Shown here piece by piece: positions 6,813-12,891 of a DNA stretch of 12,891 bases. The position numbers were made by a program, and so were the translations under genes. The notes under the pieces are model-generated. The model saw only the letters and a program-made list of their open reading frames with translations. It did not search any database and had not been told where the DNA came from. Origin of the DNA: Candidatus Glassbacteria bacterium RIFCSPLOWO2_12_FULL_58_11 (GTDB lineage: Bacteria > Gemmatimonadota > Glassbacteria > GWA2-58-10); contig MFIX01000060.1 of the NCBI GenBank assembly GCA_001780825.1, positions 1-12,891 of the forward strand. Direction: 5' to 3'. The first letter of the stretch is position 1. Every line of letters begins with the position of its first letter.

Positions 6813-6825
6813 GTATCTGAAAACG

Positions 6826-6862
6826 AAAAGCCGTTCTCCGTATATCGGGGAACGGCTTTTTT
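6826..6862. terminator. Strong bidirectional intrinsic terminator
   Basis: AAAAGCCGTTCTCCG (6826-6840) pairs with CGGGGAACGGCTTTT (6846-6860) around the loop TATAT, giving a 15-bp stem with one T-G wobble. A T-run continues on the plus strand, and on the minus strand the stem is followed by TTTTCGTTTT. It lies 13 bases after the kinase stop and serves the convergent 63-aa gene as well. Confidence 0.93.
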
Positions 6863-6921
6863 ATTGCGGCTCTGGTAAAAACTTTTCCGGACTGCTTAAG
6901 AGCGGCAAGTTACCGGGCATC

Positions 6922-7113
6922 TCAGACAATAAGGTCTATCCGGCCTCCTCCTTTGCCTTTCCAGGCTTTTTCTTCTGAGGATTCCTGGCTCTTGGACTTA
7001 TCGTCGGATTTTTTCTTTTTTTCTCGCCGGTAATAATCCTGCGATGCCTGGTCTTTATCCAGGGGCGTTACCCGGTAAGCATAGCCACTGTTGGGAATCT
7101 CTGTTATCGGCAT
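6922..7113 (-). CDS. Small lysine-rich hypothetical protein, 63 aa
   Basis: Not recognised. The N-terminus (PITEIPNSGYAYRVTPLDKD) looks ordered, the middle is a highly charged Lys/Glu/Ser stretch (YRREKKKKSDDKSKSQ), and it ends in a glycine patch and a beta-like tail (GGGRIDLIV). The ends look more specific than the low-complexity middle, which suggests a real short protein in which the termini carry the function. The ATG at 7113 has GGGAG about 8 bases upstream. It lies between the bidirectional terminator and a 480-base non-coding stretch, so it seems to be its own unit, perhaps from a promoter near 7172-7207. No signal peptide or membrane segment. Confidence 0.6.
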   Translation of the reverse strand: MPITEIPNSGYAYRVTPLDKDQASQDYYRREKKKKSDDKSKSQESSEEKAWKGKGGGRIDLIV

Positions 7114-7140
7114 AGGGTCTCCCGGTGGCTGAATTCACTC

Positions 7141-7160
7141 CCCCAGGCTGCATGCCGGGG
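7141..7160. repeat. Small hairpin upstream of the 63-aa gene
   Basis: CCCC-A-GGC pairs with GCC-GGGG around TGCAT (7 bp, one bulged A). It lies 28 bases before the 63-aa ATG, inside its likely leader. An alternative overlapping stem ATGCC/GGCAT (7152-7164) is possible. Neither has a T-run, so this is not a terminator. Confidence 0.35.
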
Positions 7161-7187
7161 GCATCATCACTTAATCCTATTATCGGC

Positions 7188-7204
7188 AGAGATAATTAAT
7201 CTCT
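7188..7204. promoter_or_regulatory. 17-bp inverted repeat AGAGAT-N5-ATCTCT, possible operator
   Basis: A perfect 6-5-6 inverted repeat lies just upstream (minus-strand sense) of GATAAT (7184-7179), which could serve as a -10 box for the 63-aa gene; no good -35 box is present at the right spacing. A palindrome in place of the -35 box is typical of activator-dependent promoters. This is inference from position only. Confidence 0.3.
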
Positions 7205-7327
7205 TTAGCGTGAAAAGCCGAATAACTGCTTAAATGTCAAGAAACAAGAAATTTTTCCGGACCGGGGCAGAAAATGCCGCTTTTCAAGCCGGAGGAGGGG
7301 GAAAACCATCGAAATTTTGCTCAAATG

Positions 7328-7365
7328 AAAAAATCGCTAAAGGTGCTTTGCGACCTTTAAAGCGA
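7328..7365 (-). terminator. Intrinsic terminator downstream of the HAD gene and G+C-rich block
   Basis: On the minus strand TCGCTTTAAAGGT pairs with ACCTTTAGCGA (two bulged bases) around CGCAAAGC and is followed by a T-run (7333 down to 7328). A T-run also precedes the stem (7370-7365), so it may work weakly the other way. It lies after the cloverleaf block in the minus-strand reading direction, so transcripts from the protease-PorV-HAD unit, or from the block itself, could end here. Confidence 0.6.
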
Positions 7366-7388
7366 AAAAACTGTTGCGCGGGACCTTG

Positions 7389-7518
7389 CGCGCCGCGAGA
7401 TACCGGGGCGCGGATGTCAGGCGCGTTGGGGGCGGCGCCTGCGCAAGGCTGCGCAGGCGGGGCCGCCGGTGTTGCCGGCGCCCCCGGCGCGCATGGTTTT
7501 CATGCGCGCGCCGCCCCC
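7389..7518. repeat. G+C-rich nested inverted repeats, cloverleaf-forming block
   Basis: Non-coding DNA of extreme G+C between two A+T-richer flanks. Hairpins in order: CGCGCC/GGCGCG (7389-7412); a perfect 10-bp stem with 4-base loop AGGC (7436-7459); a 10-bp stem with one bulge and loop TGTTG (7459-7484); a perfect 9-bp stem GCGCGCATG/CATGCGCGC with 5-base loop (7487-7509). The last three are enclosed by a perfect 11-bp stem, GGGGGCGGCGC (7428-7438) with GCGCCGCCCCC (7508-7518), which competes with the feet of the inner stems. Folded, it is a four-way junction of about 90 bases. It is not a tRNA. It may be a structured RNA, the 3' part of the HAD-gene transcript, or a palindromic repeat (REP-like) element; the sequence alone does not decide. 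The remaining part of 7205-7330 shows nothing I recognise. Confidence 0.75.
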
Positions 7519-7595
7519 TGCTCCGGGACTTCCGAAAAGTCTATCAGGAGGCAATGAACCGGTGTCAGCGGAGTATGGATGGAGGGCCGGGAGGT

Positions 7596-8300
7596 TTATT
7601 GAGAGATAAAGCGGCGCACTGCCTCGGCGCCGGAGAGGAAATCGCTCACCAGCAGATCGGCCCCGGCTCGCGCCAGGTCCTCGGCGCTGACCGTACCGGT
7701 GGCCACACCGACCGATTTAGCCTGAATAGCGCGGGCGGCCCGTATATCGTGGGTGGTGTCGCCGAAAACGAAAGTGCGCTCCCGGGGGAATTCGACCCGG
7801 TAATGGCTGCACGCAATCCGGAAAGCCTGCTCGGCCAGCTCATCGCGAGTCACATTGTCCTCGCCGAACCCGCCAATGGGAAAGTAATCGGCGAGGCCAA
7901 AAGCAGTGAGCTTTATCAGCGCCCCATCGCGCACATTGCCGGTCAGGAGCGCCAGCTTGCCTTGTTCACTGGAATACCGGACCAGCTCTTCTACCCCAGG
8001 CATCAGTTTCCAGCCCCGGGGATTGCGGCTGGCGCGCTGGAGATAGCGGATGTAATTAGCCTTGAAACGCAGCCAGCGTCTGGCCAGTTCCTCGCCCGCA
8101 AGCTCCGGCCGGTAACGGCCGGCGATCTCCTGAAAGATCATCCGGTCCAGTTTTCCGGCCATGTTGATTCCCTCCACCTGATCCACGATCCCCAGGGTTT
8201 CCTTGCAGGAGCGGGTGAAACTCCGGTAGCCGCTCCCGCTGGTCGACAGCAGGGTGCCGTCGATATCGAACAGAAAAAGAGTCGGAGCGCTCGGGGGCAT
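7596..8300 (-). CDS. HAD-superfamily hydrolase, phosphoglycolate phosphatase-like
   Basis: A 234-aa cytoplasmic phosphatase of the haloacid dehalogenase superfamily. All four motifs are present: FDIDGT with nucleophile D12 and acid D14; LLTGN with T120; K130 in ALIKLTAFGL; and FGDTTHDI with D181 and D185 for magnesium. A helical cap lies between motifs I and II (about 20-95), as in phosphoglycolate phosphatase and beta-phosphoglucomutase relatives. Substrates in this family cannot be told from sequence. It begins 5 bases after the PorV-like gene ends, so it is translated from the same transcript; the ribosome site is weak, as common for a coupled gene. Its link to the two secreted or outer-membrane neighbours is not evident. 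Confidence 0.88.
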   Translation of the reverse strand: MPPSAPTLFLFDIDGTLLSTSGSGYRSFTRSCKETLGIVDQVEGINMAGKLDRMIFQEIAGRYRPELAGEELARRWLRFKANYIRYLQRASRNPRGWKLMPGVEELVRYSSEQGKLALLTGNVRDGALIKLTAFGLADYFPIGGFGEDNVTRDELAEQAFRIACSHYRVEFPRERTFVFGDTTHDIRAARAIQAKSVGVATGTVSAEDLARAGADLLVSDFLSGAEAVRRFISQ

Positions 8301-8305
8301 AAGAA

Positions 8306-9283
8306 TCAGAACCCGTAGAAAAAGCTGAAGCGGTGGGAATTGCCGATATCGGAATAGGGCACAAAAGCGTAGTCGAAGCGGAGCTTGAGGTAGTCGATGC
8401 CGAACCCGTAGGAGAAGGCCTCATAGGCCAGCCCGGAGCGGTAGCCCAGCCTGCCGTAGATGAATTCCCGGAAGCCGTATTCCGCGCCCAGGGCGATCCG
8501 GGCATCGTTATCGTTCGGAGATTCCAGCTCGGCGCACACCAGCATCGAGCTGCCCTTCCATGGCAGCAGCCGATGGTATGCAGCGCCCAGGCTCACCAGG
8601 CGCGGAGCCGGGTAGCCTTTCGACTCGTACTTGAGCTCGGTGCCCAGATTGCGTACGGTGAACGCCGCGGTCAGCCCGGGGATCATCGTGCGGGAGCGGA
8701 TGCCGATATCGAACAGGGTGGCCTCGGCGGTTTCCGAGTCGAGGGACTCATGGACATAACGGGCGGTCACGCCGGCGGAAAGGTCCGGGTTGATCTGGTA
8801 AGCCGCGCTCACGCCGAGCGCCAGGTCGAACGGCGTAAATACGCCATCCGGCAACACGGAGTTGGTCCCTCTGCGCTCCAGGTCACCCATGCCGAAATAA
8901 TTCATCGACACTCCCATGCGCACCCGGGGGACATCGAAAGTAAAACTGGCCGCGCTCTGGGAAATGTCCGCGATCCAGCGGTTCTGCATGAAAAAGAGCT
9001 CGTTGGGCGGGGTTGAGGTTAGCCCGGCCGGGTTCCAGAAGCAGGCGCTGGCATCCTCGGAAATGGCCGAGAAAGCGCCGCCGAGAGCTGCGGCCCGGGC
9101 GCCCACCGCGACCTTGAGAAAATTCAGGCTCGTGGTTCCCGCATCCGCGGAAACCGCGCGGGATTCTCCCGTCGATACCAGCAGGCCGAGAGCCAGCCCG
9201 AGCCGGACAATTGTCAGCCTGCCGCCGGTAAATTTTATGGCATGGGCCATTATTTTTGGGGTTATAATTTTTATAATGTTCAT
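8306..9283 (-). CDS. PorV/PorQ-family outer-membrane beta-barrel protein
   Basis: A 325-aa protein with an N-terminal membrane-targeting stretch (LTIVRLGLALGLLV, about 23-36) and a probable cleavage near SRA-VSA. The mature start has the family hallmark: NFLKVAVGARAAALGGAF, then SEDASACFWNPAGL (about 54-88). The rest is alternating-strand sequence typical of a FadL-like barrel, ending in an aromatic C-terminus (FSFFYGF) suited to barrel insertion. In Bacteroidetes, PorV shuttles type IX secretion cargo and PorQ assists at the surface; outside that phylum the role is inferred. Its ATG overlaps the protease stop (ATGA), so the two are translationally coupled. A second ATG at codon 12 is possible as start, but neither has a clear ribosome site and the coupled ATG is preferred. 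Confidence 0.88.
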   Translation of the reverse strand: MNIIKIITPKIMAHAIKFTGGRLTIVRLGLALGLLVSTGESRAVSADAGTTSLNFLKVAVGARAAALGGAFSAISEDASACFWNPAGLTSTPPNELFFMQNRWIADISQSAASFTFDVPRVRMGVSMNYFGMGDLERRGTNSVLPDGVFTPFDLALGVSAAYQINPDLSAGVTARYVHESLDSETAEATLFDIGIRSRTMIPGLTAAFTVRNLGTELKYESKGYPAPRLVSLGAAYHRLLPWKGSSMLVCAELESPNDNDARIALGAEYGFREFIYGRLGYRSGLAYEAFSYGFGIDYLKLRFDYAFVPYSDIGNSHRFSFFYGF

Positions 9284-12200
9284 TTTATCACGGCCATTTT
9301 CCGGATCACGCGGGCCGTGCCGCCGGAGGAAGAGTAAGCCTGCACCAGTATAAGATAGACTCCGCTGGCGTATCTGTCCACATCCCAGGTTACCTCATTG
9401 GTCAGGCCATCGGCCGCGGCCGTGCCGCCGGCCAGGCTTTCGACTGCCTCGCCGCTGGTGGTCAGAATGTCGACAGTCACCCGCTGGACATCTTTTTTCC
9501 CAAGAGTATAAGCCAGGTGGGCCTGGCCGCCGCCGCGTACCGGGTTGGGGTAGACATAGCACAGCCTGTCCGGAAGGACCTCGCCGGTTGCACTCAGCCC
9601 TGGGGCGGTCTGGACCCGCAGGCTCAGGCCGGTGCGCCGGGGCCCGGCTCCCAGCCCGGCCCACTGCGGGCTCAGGTCGGGCGAGCCGGTCGAGTAGGCG
9701 TAAAGGTATCCCTCGCCGTCGGCGCAGAGCAGGTCCAGCCGGCCATCTCCGTCCAGGTCGGCCGGGACGGGACAAGCCAGCGAATTAGAACCGAGGATGA
9801 ACCGGGCCACCGGCGGGGCGGCTTCCGCGCCGGAAAAGGCGACAGCCAGCCTGCCACGGGTGGCGACAATTATATCCTGTTTCCCATCCCCATCCAGGTC
9901 CGCCAGCGAGGGGGCGCTTAAGTAACGCCGCTCGCTGAAAGTCTGCGCGGCCTGCAGGGACAGGGGAAAGCCCGCCGGCGAGGCGCCGTTGTAATCCAGC
10001 ACGTACAGCCTGTGCCGCCCGGGTGCGGTCGTGTCCGGGAAATCCACCGGCACAATCAGCTCGTTCAACCCGTCGCCGTCCACATCGCCGATCGCTCCGC
10101 CGGCTAGGCAGCTCCCGCCGGTCCTGACCGGCCAGCCCGGCTGGAGAGCGCCGAGCGAATCGAAGCTCCAGATATTGCCATCGGCGGTGAAAGCGCAAAT
10201 CCTGAACGACTCGTTCTCTCCCGGCAGGCCCAGCCTGCCCGCCGCCGGGGCGCACAGGATCGGCGCGCCCAGGTCCCGGCGGAAAATCTGTCCACCCTGT
10301 GAATTGAAAGCGTAGAGGCTGCCCGCGATTGTCCCGGCATAAATTCCCACGGCCTGGCCGGAGACCCCGTGAAGGACCGCGACCGCAGCGGCGATCTCAT
10401 CGTCCACCTCGACCGGGAAGCCGGAAACCGGCCTGCCGCTTCCGGTGAGCGCATAGAGCTGCGAGCCGGTGTGCTGAACCCGGTTACCGATAAGGATATC
10501 CAGCACCCCGTCGCCGTCCACATCCGCCAACACCGGAGAGGCGCCGATCCGGCCGGCCAGGTGCACCGGGAAGCCGGGGAGGCTGAACGAGGCGGCGCCT
10601 TCGAGAGTAAAGGCGTAAACCGAGCCATTGGTCCCGGCCACCACCACCTCGGGGTCACTATCGCCGGTTATATCGCCCGCCGCCGGGGAGCCGGAGATCG
10701 AATCGCCGGTGGCGGCGATCAGGGTCAGAGCGCCGCGGCTGTCGGCTACGTACACCCGGCCGTCATCCGTGGCCTGCACGACATCGCTGCCCGGCGCGCC
10801 GGAATCCAGGTCGATAACCAGCGGGCTCGAGCCGTTGGTTCCGGTACCGATAATCCGCGGCCAGCCGCTCAGAGGATGTGGCAGGTGAGCACCCTGGGCC
10901 ACCGAGTTGAAACGGATGTCGAGAGCCAGCAGACTGTCCACCAGCGGCTCCCCTGGAGCCACGGACACCGAGCGGAAGCCGGAGATTTCGATATTGGAAG
11001 GCAGCCCGGTATAGCTGGTTGAGTTGGGGTTGGAATAGGGCCCGAACAGCAGGTTCAGGTTGCCCAGCTCGAGGCTTTTCGCCCCCGGCACTCCGCCGCC
11101 GAATACATCGAACGGGCTGCCGTATCCCGGATCGAGCGTGGCCGGAAAAGCCTCGAGCATGTGGGGGATTCCATCCGCTTCCTCAAGAGCCACACCAAGG
11201 TGTTGCGGGACTGTATTTACCGAGTTGAGAGTCAGGTCGGAATTGAAATTACGCCGGATCACCTCTTCATCGATATGCCAGATCAGCACTCCCGAGCCCA
11301 GTTGTTCCGGAGCGCCCGGGACTTTGGCCAGGGTGGTGTCGTTGTCAGCCAGCACATTGGGGATGGACCAGTCGAACTCGGCGAATGAGCCGTCCGGGAG
11401 ACGGTAGTCGTCGGTCATTATGTCCGGGAAAAAATTCCCTCCGGTCTCGTTAAAGTCGAATTTGCCGTTGAAATTCGTGTCCCGCAGACGGTTCTCCAGC
11501 AGGAAATACTCGGTCGAGGAAATCGGCACCTTGATCACCTGCGTGCCCCCGCCCCAGAGCTCGGAGGCCCGGAGAACGATATTCGCCCAATCGCCGGTCA
11601 CCACCACCGGATCGATCCAGCCGAGATAGACCTTGCTCCAGGCACAGGGATGGCTGGGAATGCGGCTTACCGAGTTGTAATAGCCGGTCGCCATCAGGGC
11701 GAAAAAACCGACCGTGGGCCGGGTGCCGACCTGGGTATCATAGAGGTCCGGAAGGCCGAAATAATGGCCCAGCTCGTGGACCATTACGCCCAGGAGGCCC
11801 TGCAGGGGTCCCTGCGGATTGGGCTTGACTCCGTTCTGGTCGGGCGGGAGATCGTAGTCCTGGATCGCGGTTTCCGGGAAAATCTCCAGCTCGCTGACGT
11901 AAAAGGCGGTCCCGTCCGGATTGCGGTCATTAGTAGCGATCCCCTGGTAGGAGGGGTCCCCTTCGGCCAGGATTTCGCGCAGCAGGGCGCCGTTTATCTC
12001 CACCGGATAGATATCGTCCGGTGATTTCCCATCGTAATCGGTATGTTCGCCGCAGCCGGCATGGAAGATGAGCACCACATCGTACTTCGAATAATCCATT
12101 TCGGCATCCGCGGCCTTGATCGCCTCCACTGCCAGGTTGGAGGTGCGCAGGCTATAGTCATCGTTCTTACCATACTCCGCCATTTCCTGAGGCAGGGTGT

Positions 12201-12681
12201 AGATGGCCGAGATATCGGTCAACGAGTCCGGCGCGCTGAACAGCACTTTGCCCTGGCTCACCGCCTCGTAGTACTCGGAGACAAACAGGAGGTTGCGCTG
12301 GATGTAAGCCTTGGATCTCGAATCCACCGTGGGGTCCTGGACGACCACGCCGCTCGAGGAGTCACTGAAAGTAAAGAAGGGGATATCGCCCCAGGTCCCA
12401 TTGCCGGTGGTGGCAGGGTTATCATCCGGCTGGAACTGCACCCGGACCACCCCGACCCGCACATGCAGCGGCCAGGCGACGGCGGCAAGCCCCGCCCCGG
12501 CCGGATTCCCGGCCATGAACGCCCGGTAAGCCGGCGCATCGGGATTGGGGGATGACAGACAGTGCTTCTGCCGGTAAGGCGGCACAGCCGCGGAATGCAG
12601 ATTGGTAAAGTCGGCGCCTGAAGAGAGGACCGGGGTCAGGCAGACCGCGCAAAGTAAGATACCAAGTGCTCTAAAATACAT
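9280..12681 (-). CDS. Secreted M6-family metalloprotease with beta-propeller and C-terminal sorting-like domain
   Basis: A 1133-aa exported protein. Signal peptide at 1-22 (FRALGILLCAVCL, then SSGA). The M6 (immune inhibitor A-like) domain spans about 70-500. It has the zinc site HELGHYFGLPD (H302, H306, D312, catalytic E303), AWSKVYLGWIDP (347-358), EYFLLENR (391-398) and GVLIWHIDEE (464-473), all expected for the family. Residues about 600-1010 hold FG-GAP/VCBS-type propeller blades with four clear calcium loops (DVDGDGVLD 720-728, DVDGDGLNE 866-874, DLDGDGKQD 928-936, DLDGDGRLD 975-983) and weaker blades before them. The C-terminal ~95 residues (YVYPNPV near 1042, then DILTTSGEAV, ASGVYLILV, KMAVIK) resemble a type IX sorting or FlgD-like Ig domain. 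It heads the unit with the PorV-like gene. Confidence 0.93.
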   Translation of the reverse strand: MYFRALGILLCAVCLTPVLSSGADFTNLHSAAVPPYRQKHCLSSPNPDAPAYRAFMAGNPAGAGLAAVAWPLHVRVGVVRVQFQPDDNPATTGNGTWGDIPFFTFSDSSSGVVVQDPTVDSRSKAYIQRNLLFVSEYYEAVSQGKVLFSAPDSLTDISAIYTLPQEMAEYGKNDDYSLRTSNLAVEAIKAADAEMDYSKYDVVLIFHAGCGEHTDYDGKSPDDIYPVEINGALLREILAEGDPSYQGIATNDRNPDGTAFYVSELEIFPETAIQDYDLPPDQNGVKPNPQGPLQGLLGVMVHELGHYFGLPDLYDTQVGTRPTVGFFALMATGYYNSVSRIPSHPCAWSKVYLGWIDPVVVTGDWANIVLRASELWGGGTQVIKVPISSTEYFLLENRLRDTNFNGKFDFNETGGNFFPDIMTDDYRLPDGSFAEFDWSIPNVLADNDTTLAKVPGAPEQLGSGVLIWHIDEEVIRRNFNSDLTLNSVNTVPQHLGVALEEADGIPHMLEAFPATLDPGYGSPFDVFGGGVPGAKSLELGNLNLLFGPYSNPNSTSYTGLPSNIEISGFRSVSVAPGEPLVDSLLALDIRFNSVAQGAHLPHPLSGWPRIIGTGTNGSSPLVIDLDSGAPGSDVVQATDDGRVYVADSRGALTLIAATGDSISGSPAAGDITGDSDPEVVVAGTNGSVYAFTLEGAASFSLPGFPVHLAGRIGASPVLADVDGDGVLDILIGNRVQHTGSQLYALTGSGRPVSGFPVEVDDEIAAAVAVLHGVSGQAVGIYAGTIAGSLYAFNSQGGQIFRRDLGAPILCAPAAGRLGLPGENESFRICAFTADGNIWSFDSLGALQPGWPVRTGGSCLAGGAIGDVDGDGLNELIVPVDFPDTTAPGRHRLYVLDYNGASPAGFPLSLQAAQTFSERRYLSAPSLADLDGDGKQDIIVATRGRLAVAFSGAEAAPPVARFILGSNSLACPVPADLDGDGRLDLLCADGEGYLYAYSTGSPDLSPQWAGLGAGPRRTGLSLRVQTAPGLSATGEVLPDRLCYVYPNPVRGGGQAHLAYTLGKKDVQRVTVDILTTSGEAVESLAGGTAAADGLTNEVTWDVDRYASGVYLILVQAYSSSGGTARVIRKMAVIK

Positions 12682-12724
12682 TAATATATCTTCGATAAGT
12701 TAAAGAGCTGATTTAGAAATTCAT

Positions 12725-12749
12725 CCCCGGATGATTATACGAGCCGGGG
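12725..12749. repeat. CCCCGG/CCGGGG hairpin with TATAAT in the loop, upstream of the protease gene
   Basis: A perfect 6-bp inverted repeat with a 13-base loop that contains TATAAT on the minus strand (12739-12734). No matching -35 box was found 16-18 bases upstream, so the hexamer is only a weak promoter candidate for the protease operon. If it is used, the flanking inverted repeat would be well placed for regulation. The rest of 12682-12891 holds no gene. Confidence 0.3.
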
Positions 12750-12835
12750 CCTGTTTTCGTTCCTCTTCGGGATAAGCCAACTTAATACATTTATCCACTT
12801 TACTCAATCGTTTTGGCTCTTTCCAGCGCTCCAGG

Positions 12836-12884
12836 CCGGCAGGGGCTGGGACAGGGACGTGAAAGAAGTGCTTTGCCCTGCCGG
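12836..12884. repeat. 9-bp inverted repeat near the window edge
   Basis: CCGGCAGGG (12836-12844) and CCCTGCCGG (12876-12884) are perfect inverted copies around 31 bases. There is no T-run on either side, so it is not an obvious terminator. It may belong to a leader RNA of the protease operon or to the end of a gene beyond the window. Confidence 0.35.
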
Positions 12885-12891
12885 GGTTATC

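Noticed and set aside
7417..7503. A 28-codon minus-strand frame inside the cloverleaf block (MKTMRAGG start)
   Set aside because: Its codons simply follow the palindromes, it is Gly/Ala/Arg low complexity, and it lacks a convincing ribosome site.
7389..7518. The cloverleaf as a tRNA, integron attC site or known housekeeping RNA
   Set aside because: No T-loop or anticodon-arm signature, no GTTRRRY core site, no integrase nearby, and none of the conserved tmRNA, RNase P or SRP motifs.
7234..7557. A plus-strand 107-codon frame through the same block
   Set aside because: Translation is low-complexity Ala/Gly with a composition set by the repeats, and no ribosome site precedes it.
7374..8318. 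A plus-strand open frame of 314 codons over the HAD gene and the cloverleaf block
   Set aside because: It is antisense to a HAD phosphatase with all four motifs, starts inside hairpin DNA, and shows no protein family features.
8306..9250. Start of the PorV-like protein at its twelfth codon (MAHAIKF)
   Set aside because: No ribosome site there; the first ATG overlaps the protease stop and is a normal coupled start. The choice remains open because both leave the signal peptide intact.

Overview
The window holds eleven supportable protein genes. Ten are on the minus strand and one, an adenylate-kinase-like gene, is on the plus strand. Coding density is normal for a bacterium and G+C is high in the genes. 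The best guess at source is a member of the Fibrobacteres-Chlorobi-Bacteroidetes (FCB) group or a related uncultured candidate phylum (for example the Zixibacteria, Glassbacteria or Eisenbacteria type). This is inferred from a PorV/PorQ-type outer-membrane protein encoded directly after a large secreted M6 protease whose C-terminus looks like a type IX secretion sorting domain. The taxon cannot be fixed from this stretch alone.

Right part (about 7.6-12.7 kb, minus strand): a tight three-gene unit. A 1133-residue secreted M6 metalloprotease with a calcium-loop beta-propeller and a C-terminal YPNP/sorting-like domain overlaps by 4 bases (ATGA) the start of a PorV/PorQ-family barrel protein. Five bases after that ends, a HAD-superfamily phosphatase begins. 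The protease and PorV-like genes form a plausible cargo and export-partner pair.

Middle part (about 4.9-7.6 kb): small genes and regulatory DNA. Downstream of the HAD gene lies a very G+C-rich block of nested perfect inverted repeats (7389-7518) that can fold as a cloverleaf, followed on the minus strand by an intrinsic terminator. Then come a small lysine-rich protein gene (63 aa) and a strong bidirectional terminator shared with the convergent adenylate-kinase-like gene. Between that kinase gene and a 59-aa ribbon-helix-helix gene are divergent promoters. The minus-strand one is an exact TTGACA-17-TATAAT match, and it shows that the ribbon-helix-helix gene must start at an internal TTG. Two further small helical proteins of unknown function (85 and 86 aa) follow, the second ending in an intrinsic terminator.

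Left part (about 0.1-4.6 kb, minus strand): an OPT-family oligopeptide transporter, an M29-like aminopeptidase, and an AmmeMemoRadiSam system protein B (MEMO family) with an N-terminal extension. The spacing (78 and 134 bases) would allow co-transcription. The first two suggest uptake and then hydrolysis of peptides.

No tRNA, rRNA, CRISPR array, transposase or prophage gene was seen. The parts least explained by known features are the cloverleaf block at 7389-7518, the small-protein/RHH cluster with its consensus promoter, and several short palindromes next to possible promoters.
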